From positions 1 to 64,000 of the forward strand of contig CANNGA010000016.1 in assembly GCA_947504035.1 (NCBI GenBank): DNA of 64,000 bases. Direction: 5' to 3'. The position numbers and the translations under genes were made by a program. This document shows positions 51,718 through 61,668 of the stretch, in pieces (positions within the stretch are counted from its first letter, which is position 1; each line of letters starts with the position of its first letter). The notes beneath the pieces are model-generated. The model worked only from the letters and a program-made list of their open reading frames with translations, was not told the DNA's origin and made no database searches. Source of the stretch: an uncultured Flavobacteriaceae bacterium (GTDB lineage: Bacteria > Bacteroidota > Bacteroidia > Flavobacteriales > Flavobacteriaceae).

Positions 51718-53976
51718 TTAAGACGCTTGAGTTAAATTCACTTTTTTGCTCTTACTTTTTTGAATTTGTGTATGTATCGTCTGGAAGAACTCATAAGTAT
51801 CAAAAGGCTTAATAATAATATCATTATAACCTATTTCTAAATAATTAGATTTCACTTCTTCTATATCTGCTGCCGTTAAGGCTATTATAGGCAATTCTTT
51901 GTTAAACTCTCTTATAATTTCAGTAGCTTCATTACCATTCATAATAGGCATATTGATATCCATAAGCACTAAATCGTATTTATTATTTCTTACTTCCTCT
52001 AAAGCTTCTTTACCATTTTGCACTACAATACATTGGTAGTCTTGCTTTTCTAATAAATTTTTTGTGACAATTTGATTGATCTTATTGTCTTCAACAATTA
52101 AAATTTTATAGTTTTTGTTCTCGCCTACCAAAGTTCTCTTTTCAATAGCTTCATTCTCCTTTTCAATTGCTTTTTCCAAGTCAACACCAAAGTTAATTAC
52201 AAAACTAAATTTAGTGCCTTTACTAACTTCACTTTCTATATCTATTTTACTACCAAAGAGATTGATAAGGTTTTTTGTAATAGCTAAACCAAGTCCTGTT
52301 CCTTGATAATTTACGTTACTGTCTTCTAATTGAGAGAAATTATCGAAAATTGTTTGGAATTTATCTTTAGGAATCCCGGCGCCGTTATCTTCTACTTCAA
52401 ATTTTAAATTAACACGTTGCCCTTTAATGTCGACTAACTTTATTCTTAAATCTATAATGCCATTGTGCGTAAATTTGATGCTGTTGCCTACGAGGTTAAA
52501 AATAATTTGAGATAACCTTACTTTATCACAGTTAATATGTGTTGGTACTGCATCTTCTATACTCAGACGTATTTCATTACGGGTTTCATTAAGTCGACAC
52601 TCAAAAGAGTTAACAATGTTCTTAAAAAGCTCTTCTAAATTCACCGAAGTGGATTTTAACTTTACTTTGTTAGCCTCTATTTGTCCTATCTGTAAAATAT
52701 CATTGATTAAATTTAAAAGATAATCACCAGAATATTTTAAGGAGTTAAGATGTTGTCTATCTTTCTCTTTTAAATTATTATTTTCTAATAATATCGATGT
52801 TATGCCCACCACACCATACAAAGGCGTTCTCAACTCATGAGTAACATTAGATATGAACTTGGATTTTAATTCTGAAGACTTTAAGGCTTCGTTTTTAGTG
52901 ATTTCTAATTCTGTATTTCGAGCTCTTAATGCTTTAGATAGCTTTCTTTTTGTTAAGTACCCATAACTTGTTATTATGATAGACACGAGAAGTAATACCA
53001 ACATTAACATAGCTATATTATTACCGCGTTTTAATCTATCGGCCACTTCTACTTGCTGTAAGCGTTCTACATTTGCTTTCTCTGCATCATTTTTATAATT
53101 CTGTAATGAATACTTAGACCTTATAATATTATCATGCTCTATTTTTTCCTTATTAAGAAAATTACTCTTATAAGTATCGTACTTAAGTAGCGCTTCATAA
53201 GCTTTTTCATTTTCACCTATTTCAACGTAATTAGTAGACGCTTTTTTATAAAGATCACTTAATAGTTTATAGTTTCTATAGCTATCACTTTCTACTAAAG
53301 TAATAGCCTTTTCATACTTGGAATTTGCAGCATTATACAACTCTTTCTTTGCAAAATAATTGGCATAAACATAATTATGGTACCCTTCTGTTCTTGGGTT
53401 AGACACAAAGGTCTCTAACTGTTTCTGAACTTTAAGTAAATTTATTAAGGCTCTGGATAACTGATCTGTTTCAACCAAAAGATCACACAAGTAAGTACCT
53501 GCAGCGAGTCTTAGAAACTGTAATTGCTCTTTTTGATCTGCGGTATGGTAATTTTTTTCTGTTGAGTATTCTAATGCTTTTAGTAGGTGTGTATCAGATT
53601 GCTCAAATTCCCCTTCCTCTTTATAAATATTGGCTAACTTTATATACGTTTGTGCTGTGAGTTTATCATCGTCTATTTTCTTAGAAGCATCTAAAGTTCT
53701 TATGAAGTAAGCTTTTGCATCATTTTTATTATTCATCTTAGAATGAATAATACCTAAATTATAGTTTGCAGTGGCAAAACCGTAATCGTCGTTAATGGAA
53801 TCGGCTAATTTTTTAGCTTCCAAAAACATATTAAAAGACTTTACGATTTCATTTTTCTTGTAATACTGTTGTGCGCGCGTATTGAGCTTATCGATCTTAT
53901 CGATAACTTTTCGGTCTTCATTAGCTAACAGTACAGTCGTAAAAAAGAGAAAACAAATAAGTAGAATTTTTCTCAT
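51718..53976 (-). CDS. Hybrid histidine kinase/response regulator with TPR sensor (second copy)
   Basis: I start at the ATG at 53976 (752 residues), which opens the signal MRKILLICFLFFTTVLLA. Layout as in the kinase at 30.9 kb: periplasmic TPR helices (about 25-300), membrane segment near 325-345, HisKA with H380 in VTHELRTPLYGVVG, ATPase domain (NLVGNSIKF, GTGLGLAI) and a receiver with D673 in LVLMDINMPI. No DNA-binding domain. Sequence pieces such as SLKYSGDYLL and NDILQI are nearly shared, so the two genes are paralogues from an old duplication. Confidence 0.93.
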   Translation of the reverse strand: MRKILLICFLFFTTVLLANEDRKVIDKIDKLNTRAQQYYKKNEIVKSFNMFLEAKKLADSINDDYGFATANYNLGIIHSKMNNKNDAKAYFIRTLDASKKIDDDKLTAQTYIKLANIYKEEGEFEQSDTHLLKALEYSTEKNYHTADQKEQLQFLRLAAGTYLCDLLVETDQLSRALINLLKVQKQLETFVSNPRTEGYHNYVYANYFAKKELYNAANSKYEKAITLVESDSYRNYKLLSDLYKKASTNYVEIGENEKAYEALLKYDTYKSNFLNKEKIEHDNIIRSKYSLQNYKNDAEKANVERLQQVEVADRLKRGNNIAMLMLVLLLVSIIITSYGYLTKRKLSKALRARNTELEITKNEALKSSELKSKFISNVTHELRTPLYGVVGITSILLENNNLKEKDRQHLNSLKYSGDYLLNLINDILQIGQIEANKVKLKSTSVNLEELFKNIVNSFECRLNETRNEIRLSIEDAVPTHINCDKVRLSQIIFNLVGNSIKFTHNGIIDLRIKLVDIKGQRVNLKFEVEDNGAGIPKDKFQTIFDNFSQLEDSNVNYQGTGLGLAITKNLINLFGSKIDIESEVSKGTKFSFVINFGVDLEKAIEKENEAIEKRTLVGENKNYKILIVEDNKINQIVTKNLLEKQDYQCIVVQNGKEALEEVRNNKYDLVLMDINMPIMNGNEATEIIREFNKELPIIALTAADIEEVKSNYLEIGYNDIIIKPFDTYEFFQTIHTQIQKSKSKKVNLTQAS

Positions 53977-54100
53977 TTTGTAGTAAAAAAAAATTTGGTG
54001 CAATTTATATGTCGAATATACTAATAAATCACGTATAATTTTCGATAAACTGCACTTTTTTTGGTTAAAATAACCAAAACAGGTTTTTTTAGCTGAAAAA

Positions 54101-54388
54101 TCAGATTTTTCTTTTGACAGATCCCGTAAAATCTTCTAGGTCTTCTTTTACTTTATTCAATTCTTTTTTGACATCGGTTGTGATACTTGTATCTATACCG
54201 TGATGCTCTGCTGTTTTGGTAATCTCGTGCTTTATATCGTTGGTAGCATCTTTTAATGTTCGCATACCTTTACCTAAGCCTCTCGCTATTTCTGGTAATT
54301 TATCTGCACCAAAAACCATAATAGCTATAAAAAGGATAAAAGCTATCTCGGCACCACTAATAAATAAGAAAGTTGCATGTTGTATCAC
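54101..54388 (-). CDS. tatA: Sec-independent translocase subunit TatA-type
   Basis: A 95-residue protein with one N-terminal membrane helix (GAEIAFILFIAIMVFGADKL), the FG hinge, and an amphipathic helix (PEIARGLGKGMRTLKDA), followed by a charged tail. This is the TatA/TatB pore-type component that moves folded proteins. tatC is not in the window. A -7 element lies almost at the start codon, so the mRNA may lack a leader. Confidence 0.9.
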   Translation of the reverse strand: MIQHATFLFISGAEIAFILFIAIMVFGADKLPEIARGLGKGMRTLKDATNDIKHEITKTAEHHGIDTSITTDVKKELNKVKEDLEDFTGSVKRKI

Positions 54389-54392
54389 GGTG

Positions 54393-54400
54393 CAAATATA
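54393..54400 (-). promoter_or_regulatory. -7 element of tatA (possible leaderless transcript)
   Basis: Minus-strand TATATTTG matches TAnnTTTG and ends four bases before the tatA ATG, so transcription would begin at the start codon. No clear -33 is seen. Confidence 0.45.
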
Positions 54401-54426
54401 CTAAGTTGTTTTGTTAGAATAAAAAA

Positions 54427-54450
54427 AAGCCGATATTTTAAAATCGGCTT
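54427..54450 (-). terminator. Terminator of the M1 peptidase gene
   Basis: AAGCCGAT and ATCGGCTT form the stem, with a run of T following on the minus strand, 20 bases after the stop at 54470. Confidence 0.8.
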
Positions 54451-54469
54451 GTACTATTTAATAGCTGTT

Positions 54470-56773
54470 TTATTTTTTTAGGTTTCCCTTAAATTGATCA
54501 AACTCACTAACTGCATGCTGTCTTGGCCATACATTATTAGTGGTATCTATATCTGCGGTTTCTGCCTTAGGATCTATTTCTATGCGCACAATTTCTTTAG
54601 CACTTGTAATTACTTTAACCACTTCTTTATCATTTAAGCGCCATATCTCAGCCGGATAGGTTTTAGAGGTTTTAGAACCATCTTTATAGGTATAGGTTAC
54701 CAGTATAGGCATAACCAATCCTCCAGGTTTATTAAATGTTATTTTGTAAAAATAATTTGGCACTTTAATCTTTTGGCGTTCTTCTGCAGAGAAATTATCC
54801 ATTAAATACGTTTTAAGAGACGTTACATCTGCAACATTCTGTGTCTTCATTTCATCCTTATAATCTTCATCACCCTCTTCTATCATATACACCAATGGGC
54901 GCAGTTGTCGCTTTTTAATACCGCGTTCTTTCATTAACGCCTTCATGTAAGCATTAGGTTCTGAAGATACAAAATAGCGTTTTACATCTTTAATCCCTAT
55001 ATCTACCCAGTCGGTAGTATAAAACCACCCTCTCCAAAACCAATCTAAATCGACTGCTGATGCATCTTCTAGTGTTCTAAAAAAGTCTTCTGGTGTTGGG
55101 TGCTTAAACATCCAACGCTGTGCATATGTTTTAAACGCATAATCGAACAACTCATGTCCCATCACAGTTTCTCTTAGAATATTTAATGCGGTTGCGGGTT
55201 TACCATAAGCATTATTACCAAACTGATAGGTATTAAGACCCTTGGTCATAATAGGAGCTATATGGTCTTGATTTCCGCTCATATAAGGTATAATCATGTG
55301 AGCAGGCCCTCTATCTGAAGGAAAATGCGTGTCATTTTGCGACAAAGCATTAGGATAGGTTTTACCAAAATCTTGTTCTGCTATATACTGTACAAATGTA
55401 TTTAAACCTTCATCCATCCACGTCCATTGACGCTCATCGCTATTCACAATCATTGGGAAAAAATTATGTCCTACTTCGTGTATAATAACGCCCATCATAG
55501 CATATTTTACTTGATCGCTATACGTCCCATCGGTTTTAGGACGCCCATAATTCCAACAGATCATTGGGTATTCCATGCCTTGATTTTTGGCATGAACAGA
55601 AATGGCTTTGTGGTAAGGATACTCAAAAGTCATTCTAGAATAACTCTTTAAGGTGCTTGCTACAGCGCGCGTAGACCATTCTTCCCATAGAGGATTACCC
55701 TCTTTAGGATACATTGATACTGCCATAACATCTTTCGTATCAAACTTAACAGCCATCATATCTAAAATGAAACGTCTAGACGTTGCAAAACCAAAGTCGC
55801 GTACATTATTAGCTTTAAGTTTCCATGTTTTAGTTGTGTTTACAAAAGTTTTTGCAGCAGCTTCGGCTTCTTCTTGAGATACAATAACAACAGGAGTATC
55901 ATAAGATGTTTTTGCCTTTTCATAGCGTTCTAACATCGTTTTGGAATACACTTCTTTTCTATTAGTGAGTACACCTGTACCATCCAAAATATGATCTGCT
56001 GGCACAGTAATATTAACCTCATAGTCTCCAAAAGGCAATGCAAATTCATCACGTCCCCAAAACTGGGAATTTTGCCAGCCTTCAACATCACTGTATACTG
56101 CCATTCTTGGAAAGAACTGCGCTATTATATAAGCTCTATGGCCATCTTCAGGAAAGAACTCGTATCCCGAACGGTCTCTTTCAATAACATGATCATTTAT
56201 AGCATACCACCATTTTACTGTAAATGAGAAACGCTCTCCTTTAGACATTGGCTTCGGCAACTCTATACGCATCATAGTTTGATTAATCGTGTATGTTAAA
56301 GCATTGCCCTTAACACTTTTTACAGCCTCTATGTTAAAGCCCCCATCAAAACGATCTCGCACATAGGTTTTCGTAAAATCTTCTGGGAGTAATACAGGCG
56401 CTGTAGATTCACTTTCTATCAACGGCCTTTTAGTTGTTTTAGCTCTTACATTTTGATCTAATTGTACCCAAAGATACTGTAACACATCTGGAGAATTATT
56501 AGTATATGTAATCGTTTCGAAACCAGAAAGCTTTGCTTCTTTATCATCTAAAACGATGTCCATTTTATAATCTGCACGTTGTTGGTAATAGGCATGGCCA
56601 GGAGCCCCTGATGCTGCTCTATAGGCATTTGGTGTAGAAAACTCATTATAGAGCTGTCTAAATTTATTTGTGTTAATATGTCCTGTCTGTGTTGTTTGCT
56701 GCTCTTGTCCAAAAATTGAAAACGATGATAGAAAAACAGTTGTAATTATAAAACAATAGGATGGTATTCTCAT
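54470..56773 (-). CDS. M1 family zinc metallopeptidase
   Basis: A 767-residue secreted aminopeptidase-type protein with a signal ending near SSFSIFGQ. The zinc site is HEVGH (432-436) with Glu455 18 residues later in WMDEGL, as required of the M1 family. The usual GxMEN exopeptidase motif is not obvious; AKNQGMEYPMIC is the nearest match, so exopeptidase activity is likely but altered at that site. No sorting domain is seen. It is upstream of tatA on the same strand, with a terminator between. Confidence 0.9.
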   Translation of the reverse strand: MRIPSYCFIITTVFLSSFSIFGQEQQTTQTGHINTNKFRQLYNEFSTPNAYRAASGAPGHAYYQQRADYKMDIVLDDKEAKLSGFETITYTNNSPDVLQYLWVQLDQNVRAKTTKRPLIESESTAPVLLPEDFTKTYVRDRFDGGFNIEAVKSVKGNALTYTINQTMMRIELPKPMSKGERFSFTVKWWYAINDHVIERDRSGYEFFPEDGHRAYIIAQFFPRMAVYSDVEGWQNSQFWGRDEFALPFGDYEVNITVPADHILDGTGVLTNRKEVYSKTMLERYEKAKTSYDTPVVIVSQEEAEAAAKTFVNTTKTWKLKANNVRDFGFATSRRFILDMMAVKFDTKDVMAVSMYPKEGNPLWEEWSTRAVASTLKSYSRMTFEYPYHKAISVHAKNQGMEYPMICWNYGRPKTDGTYSDQVKYAMMGVIIHEVGHNFFPMIVNSDERQWTWMDEGLNTFVQYIAEQDFGKTYPNALSQNDTHFPSDRGPAHMIIPYMSGNQDHIAPIMTKGLNTYQFGNNAYGKPATALNILRETVMGHELFDYAFKTYAQRWMFKHPTPEDFFRTLEDASAVDLDWFWRGWFYTTDWVDIGIKDVKRYFVSSEPNAYMKALMKERGIKKRQLRPLVYMIEEGDEDYKDEMKTQNVADVTSLKTYLMDNFSAEERQKIKVPNYFYKITFNKPGGLVMPILVTYTYKDGSKTSKTYPAEIWRLNDKEVVKVITSAKEIVRIEIDPKAETADIDTTNNVWPRQHAVSEFDQFKGNLKK

Positions 56774-56864
56774 GTGGTTAATCTGTAATTATGTCAAAAA
56801 AAAAAATGGACTAAATTCATCGCTAGATGCGTAACTTTCAAAGGTAAAACTTTTACACTTAAAG

Positions 56865-57368
56865 TTAATTGAAACTTATAAATGCGCTATCGTTTTCTTT
56901 TGTTAACATATAACTCTTTCGTCTTTTATTAATATTAAGTTTCGTGATGTTCTGTTGTTCTGAAAAGATATCAAAAAGGATTTGATTTGATATTTCTAAA
57001 GCCGTAATACGTTTTACCTTGTCTACTTCTAGAAAACATTTTACAATGCTTCCTTCAATAGTCTTCCCCAAATATTTAGGCGTAACCTCTTTATGGTTAA
57101 TCTTTAACTTCAACTTTGTTTTTAAGTAGGTTTCAATGTATAGATCATTCGCATCTGTATTCGTAGAAATCTCAACCGGCACATTATCATAACGTTCTTG
57201 TAGTACGCGCTCTAGATCATCAATAAAGATTCTACTAATAATTTGAACGGATTGCTTATCTGCAACATACGCTACATCTGTATTACTGATATAATATTTA
57301 TGAATTTTAGTATGTGCGGTACATAGAACTAAGATACATGTAAATACTATAAACTTATACAACTTCAT
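56865..57368 (-). CDS. DUF6702-like exported protein
   Basis: I start at ATG 57368 (167 residues), which begins the signal MKLYKFIVFTCILVLC. The mature protein resembles a flavobacterial family I recall as DUF6702: KYYISNTDVAYVADKQSVQI, RIFIDDLERVL and EISNQILFDIFSEQQN. Function unknown. It follows a carboxypeptidase-regulatory-like gene by 49 bases on the same strand; this grouping with an M1 peptidase recurs in relatives, from memory. Confidence 0.75.
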   Translation of the reverse strand: MKLYKFIVFTCILVLCTAHTKIHKYYISNTDVAYVADKQSVQIISRIFIDDLERVLQERYDNVPVEISTNTDANDLYIETYLKTKLKLKINHKEVTPKYLGKTIEGSIVKCFLEVDKVKRITALEISNQILFDIFSEQQNITKLNINKRRKSYMLTKENDSAFISFN

Positions 57369-57417
57369 AGCACGAAGGTAACTATATCTTACAGGATTCA
57401 AAAGTAATACATCGCAA

Positions 57418-58212
57418 TTAATTCCCTTTTTTATTCTGATTTTCTTTGTATTGTAGCAACTTTTCTTTTAAAAATGCCAATATTTCAAAATCTGAAACAT
57501 TGTGGCATTTCACATAAAAATGGGCGTCCATTTCACAGAAATAAAAAAAATCCATTCTGTAGTGTTCTTCTAAAGGGATGTCATGAAATAGGGATTCTGA
57601 TAATCTTTCTCGAATTTTAGCTAGTAAAAACTCTTGTTTTTCGTGTTGCACATGTGCTTTAAGCATTTTCGTCCTTCCTGAAATACTATTAATTAAGGGG
57701 TCCAAAGGCATTCCACCAAATGGGATACTTAACAACATGCTGGGTCTAAACGTTCCTGCTTGTTCTAAGCGGCGTTCACTTTGCATAAGTTTTTTTCCTG
57801 TATACCCAGGGATACCTAGATCGTAAAAATTAATTGGTGCCTTACCTTCTATTTGACCTATATCTTTACTTAAGTCACCACTTAACGTCCTGCCTATATG
57901 CACCGTTTTTAAAGTGTTAAGTTTGTGCTCTAAAATGACATCAAGCGTTTTAGCATTTAGCATGTTTTGGGTAATTTTAAACGTTTTTACTTCATACTGT
58001 ATAGATGAAAAACGTACAACGTCATTGAGTTGTGCGGGAATTTTAAAGTAACCTTGCTTGTTCGTAATCGTAAATTTCTGAGCGGTTTCATTAATAATAT
58101 GAATATTCTCTACATCATGTTCTCCTGAGACGTATCCAGAAATCTCTATATGTTCCGCTGAAACAGCCATGCTGCTTACCACAAAACTTCCTACTAGTAC
58201 TAATTGTTTCAA
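57418..58212 (-). CDS. Carboxypeptidase-regulatory-like domain protein
   Basis: A 264-residue exported protein (signal ending near AVSAEHIEISG). Residues 25-95 form the beta-sandwich domain that often opens TonB-dependent receptors: ISGYVSGEHDVENIHIIN, then TNKQGYFKIPA and VIL at the end. The remaining part is a family-specific helical region. Not a receptor, as there is no plug or barrel. It resembles the next upstream gene in layout, so the two are likely ancient duplicates. Confidence 0.8.
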   Translation of the reverse strand: MKQLVLVGSFVVSSMAVSAEHIEISGYVSGEHDVENIHIINETAQKFTITNKQGYFKIPAQLNDVVRFSSIQYEVKTFKITQNMLNAKTLDVILEHKLNTLKTVHIGRTLSGDLSKDIGQIEGKAPINFYDLGIPGYTGKKLMQSERRLEQAGTFRPSMLLSIPFGGMPLDPLINSISGRTKMLKAHVQHEKQEFLLAKIRERLSESLFHDIPLEEHYRMDFFYFCEMDAHFYVKCHNVSDFEILAFLKEKLLQYKENQNKKGN

Positions 58213-58302
58213 TAGTCATTTGTTTAGTACTACAAATAACGTGCGCGGAATCTTAAAAAAAATTAAAAAGACGCCTAATATTTTGTTAATTAGAGGATAT
58301 TT

Positions 58303-59097
58303 CTATTGTTCTAGAAATGCAATACTCTTCTGATTTAGAAGCTCTAAAAACTCTAACTCTTTACCGTAATTAAGTAATGTAAAATCAAAATCACCACTCT
58401 CAACATAAGCTATAAAATCTTCTACACGATGTTCTGGTATGTTAAAATTAGTCACCAAAAACTCAGAAGCAAAATAATATTTTACTGCTTTAGCAGGCAC
58501 TTCTGGCATGTCTGCCTTCTTTTTAGTTTTCGCCTCAGACCTAAAAACAGGTAACAATAATTGATCTACAACATTTATAATATTCAAACCATTGTAAAAC
58601 CTATTACGTTGAACGTTATCTGTCATGTTTTTAACTTCTGTTTTGTAATCGGATTCAAAGTCATACTCACTACTGTGTTTCACCCCAAAATAGAGTGCAT
58701 CTAACTGGGGATTAAAAGTTTTTGAATCTCCTATATCCGTTTTTAAATTACCTGAAAGTTTTCGTGTCTTTACAACAACTTCATCGAGTTTATTCATTTC
58801 TTCAATAAGAAATACTCTCATACTTCCTGAGTTTAAGATTGCTGTATTCACCTTAAACGTTAAACTTTTAAATTGTAACGCACTTACCTGTATTTCATCG
58901 TTTAAAGCTACTGCTATTTTAAAGGCTCCTTTACCATCTGTTATAGTTCCCTTATTAGACGACGCATTGTAAACGGTTATCCCTGCTACGTCATCATGCT
59001 CTACAACAATCTTACCTTTTACATTAATTCGTTTAACATCTTGGGCTTGTGCACTAAAAAAGGGCAACAATAGTACTAAAAATAAAATCTTTTTCAT
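58303..59097 (-). CDS. Carboxypeptidase-regulatory-like domain protein (paralogue)
   Basis: I start at ATG 59097 (264 residues), where the signal MKKILFLVLLLPFFSAQAQ begins; the longer frame adds a non-signal leader. Residues 25-95 are the same beta-sandwich type (INVKGKIVVEHDDVAGITVY, then TDGKGAFKIAVALND). KLSGNLKTDIGDSK parallels TLSGDLSKDIGQIE in the neighbour, supporting common origin. First gene of a three-gene run with the 57.4 and 56.9 kb genes. Function unknown. Confidence 0.8.
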   Translation of the reverse strand: MKKILFLVLLLPFFSAQAQDVKRINVKGKIVVEHDDVAGITVYNASSNKGTITDGKGAFKIAVALNDEIQVSALQFKSLTFKVNTAILNSGSMRVFLIEEMNKLDEVVVKTRKLSGNLKTDIGDSKTFNPQLDALYFGVKHSSEYDFESDYKTEVKNMTDNVQRNRFYNGLNIINVVDQLLLPVFRSEAKTKKKADMPEVPAKAVKYYFASEFLVTNFNIPEHRVEDFIAYVESGDFDFTLLNYGKELEFLELLNQKSIAFLEQ

Positions 59098-59244
59098 GGG
59101 TTGGTATTTTTCTGGAATGTATTTAGTATAGATTGCGACACAAACCTTACTTTTATTAAAAATACAACTTAAAATCGATTCCATCTCATTAACATGACTT
59201 AATAAATGTTAAAAATGGATTACACTTAAAACCAATACCCTACA

Positions 59245-59952
59245 ATGAGACATGCTATAATTGCAAGTTCATCTGCTGTTCATGGCAGTGGCTATTTAGA
59301 ATACATTTTGGACGAAATTGCATTACTTTTTAAAGACACATCATCTATTGTATTTATACCTTATGCAAGGCCTAGCGGTATTTCACATGATACGTATACA
59401 GGTATTGCTGCCAAAGCTTTTGCCAAAATCAATACAACACTTATTGGACTGCATACCTACGATAATCCTGTAGAAGCGCTAAAAAAGGCTAAAGGCATCT
59501 TTGTAGGGGGTGGTAATACATTTGTATTACTAGATCAGTTATACAAACGCAACCTCATCCCATCGCTAAAGCAAGTACTTCTTGAAGGCACCCCTTACTT
59601 AGGAACTAGTGCAGGCAGTAATATTTGTGGTGTATCGATTAAAACGACAAATGATATGCCTATTATATATCCGCCTAGTTTTAATGCTCTGGGTAGTATT
59701 CCATTTAATATCAACCCGCATTATTTAGACCCAGACCCAGCGCACACGCATATGGGCGAAACGCGAGAAACACGTATACAGGAATTTCATGAATACAATA
59801 CCACGCCTGTTGTAGGTCTTAGAGAAGGAAGTTGGCTCGCTGTAACCCCTGATGATATTATTTTAAAAGGAGCCCATTCTGCGAAACTATTCACCCCGCA
59901 TACTAAGCCTAACGACATCCCTACAGGAACGTCATTAAAAACCCTAAAATAA
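59245..59952 (+). CDS. pepE: Dipeptidase E (S51 family)
   Basis: A 235-residue Ser peptidase of the PepE/cyanophycinase group. The nucleophile lies in LGTSAGSNICG; AKGIFVGGGNTFVLLDQLY and the NPHYLD segment match PepE. It cleaves Asp-X dipeptides in the cytoplasm. Divergent from the neighbouring envelope genes and followed by a terminator and tRNA-Gly. Confidence 0.93.
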   Translation: MRHAIIASSSAVHGSGYLEYILDEIALLFKDTSSIVFIPYARPSGISHDTYTGIAAKAFAKINTTLIGLHTYDNPVEALKKAKGIFVGGGNTFVLLDQLYKRNLIPSLKQVLLEGTPYLGTSAGSNICGVSIKTTNDMPIIYPPSFNALGSIPFNINPHYLDPDPAHTHMGETRETRIQEFHEYNTTPVVGLREGSWLAVTPDDIILKGAHSAKLFTPHTKPNDIPTGTSLKTLK

Positions 59953-59985
59953 AAAAAGCTCCATCAAATATGATGAAGCTTTTTG
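59953..59985. terminator. Bidirectional terminator
   Basis: AAAAAGCT and AGCTTTTT with inner CATCA/TGATG form a stem between pepE and the convergent tRNA gene. Confidence 0.8.
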
Positions 59986-60058
59986 AGCGGGAGACCAGGT
60001 TCGAACTGGCGACATTCAGCTTGGAAGGCTGACGCTCTACCAACTGAGCTACTCCCGC
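59986..60058 (-). tRNA. tRNA-Gly (TCC anticodon)
   Basis: On the minus strand a 73-base cloverleaf begins GCGGGAGTAGCTCAGTTGG and ends in CTCCCGC plus a discriminator base. The D arm, a five-base anticodon stem with loop CTTCCAA, and a TTCGAAC T-loop are all present. The anticodon TCC is at 60023-60025 (position 34 from the 5' end). CCA is not encoded. Confidence 0.95.
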
Positions 60059-60231
60059 ATTAGCGGGGACAAATGTACAACCTATTTATCGATTTTACAA
60101 AGAAAACACAACTTCTTTAAAACGCAAATACCCTCCTTAGATATTACGCGCTAAAAACAAGACAGTTATAAGTCGCCTTGTCCCATCAAAAAGTTTAAAA
60201 GCCTTCTAAAAAGCCATCTGCCCTGTTAGCA

Positions 60232-60657
60232 TTATAAGGTTTTTAAAAAATGATAGCCAATAATATGAAACCCCTCATTAAGATAAAACTTGTGAGCACC
60301 TGAGTTCCCCACATAGGCATTAAGTTCTATGGTTTCTACTTCTTTTGAACTGATATGCGTATAAATCCACTCAAAAAATTGCTTACCTAAACGTTGCCCT
60401 CTGTAAGCATCTTCTATGTAAACATGATCTACCTCTACGCTTCTCCCCGAATAGTGTCGTGTACAATACCATAAGCCGCAAACACCTATAATACGTTCTT
60501 TATCCCATATCACAGCACATTCATAATGCCCCGTTGCCATTTCTAGACAACGTTGCTTCAAAACCTCTAATGGTATTTTATACGCATTTAATTTTTCTAA
60601 TAAAGGCGCTATATCTTGTATCCTACTGAGATCTAAAAGTTCAAATTTAATTGGCAT
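60232..60657 (-). CDS. GNAT-family N-acetyltransferase
   Basis: A 141-residue acetyltransferase. The acetyl-CoA site is YRGQRLGKQFFEWIY, preceded by a DHVYIEDA strand and followed by LNAYVGNSGAHKFYLNEGF, the standard pattern. The substrate is unknown. It is a single gene between tRNA-Gly and the M48 peptidase. Confidence 0.88.
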   Translation of the reverse strand: MPIKFELLDLSRIQDIAPLLEKLNAYKIPLEVLKQRCLEMATGHYECAVIWDKERIIGVCGLWYCTRHYSGRSVEVDHVYIEDAYRGQRLGKQFFEWIYTHISSKEVETIELNAYVGNSGAHKFYLNEGFHIIGYHFLKTL

Positions 60658-60836
60658 GGTGTAATTATTTAAAGGGTATTATAAGCTTGATCTTTTATTC
60701 TACAACCTCATCAAACCTATTCTCATTTTATACTTTAGGGCCATAAAATTAATATTTAAAAAATCAATCCACCCGTAGTCTTAAAAATTTTAGAGATTAT
60801 TTTTACCTTTATAGAAACTATTTAATTGAACAACTT

Positions 60837-61601
60837 ATGAGAGGGAATTTTAAAATCAGGCTTTTAATTGGAGCTGCAATCGCTGTTTTTTTTGTTTTAA
60901 AACGCTGTAGTCAACGCGAAGAAAATCCTTATACAGGTCGCATGCAAACCATATCTATGTCTGCGGATAAAGAAATTGCTATAGGCATACAAAACGCGCC
61001 TCAAATGGCACAACAACATGGTGGTCTACATCCTGACAATCGCTTGCAAGCCATGGTAGACAACGTTGGTCATAAACTTGTAAACAACAGTGTTGCAAAA
61101 CAAACCCCTTACAAGTATGAATTTCACTTATTAAATGATCCTAATACTATAAATGCATTTGCCTTACCTGGAGGTCAAATTTTCATCACTTATGCCTTGT
61201 TTTCTAAATTAGAAAATGAAGACCAGCTCGCGGGTGTCTTGGGGCATGAAATAGGCCACGTCCTTGGCAGGCATAGTGCAGAACGTATTGCAGAAAGTGA
61301 ATACTGGCAAGGTCTTGCCACTGCTGGCTCTGTAGGTGCAGATATGGGAGGACTCGTTGGGGGCATTGGGCAAAACAAACTCCTTACTAATGGTAGAGAT
61401 GATGAATTAGAGAGTGACGATTTAGGGGTGAAATTTATGATCAAATCGGGTTACAATCCTAGAGAAATGATAGGCGTTATGGAGATCTTAAAAGCTGCTG
61501 CTGGCCCTAACCGCGTTCCTGAATTTAAAAGCACGCACCCCGACCCAGAAAATAGAATAGAAAAAATAGAAGCCTCTATTGAAAAATATAAAAGCTTATA
61601 A
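60837..61601 (+). CDS. M48 family metallopeptidase
   Basis: A 254-residue zinc peptidase. N-terminal hydrophobic anchor (LLIGAAIAVFFVL), then the HEIGH zinc site at 137-141 followed by RHSAER, and the third ligand in DELESDDLGVKFM. NAFALPGGQIFI and PDPENRIEKIE are typical of the BepA/LoiP-like group that checks outer-membrane proteins. Probably periplasmic, membrane-anchored. Confidence 0.92.
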   Translation: MRGNFKIRLLIGAAIAVFFVLKRCSQREENPYTGRMQTISMSADKEIAIGIQNAPQMAQQHGGLHPDNRLQAMVDNVGHKLVNNSVAKQTPYKYEFHLLNDPNTINAFALPGGQIFITYALFSKLENEDQLAGVLGHEIGHVLGRHSAERIAESEYWQGLATAGSVGADMGGLVGGIGQNKLLTNGRDDELESDDLGVKFMIKSGYNPREMIGVMEILKAAAGPNRVPEFKSTHPDPENRIEKIEASIEKYKSL

Positions 61602-61668
61602 AATCGTAATACGCCGCATTAATTAGGTTTACCTCCTTTTACGGATTGCTGTATTCCCTGAAAGATAC

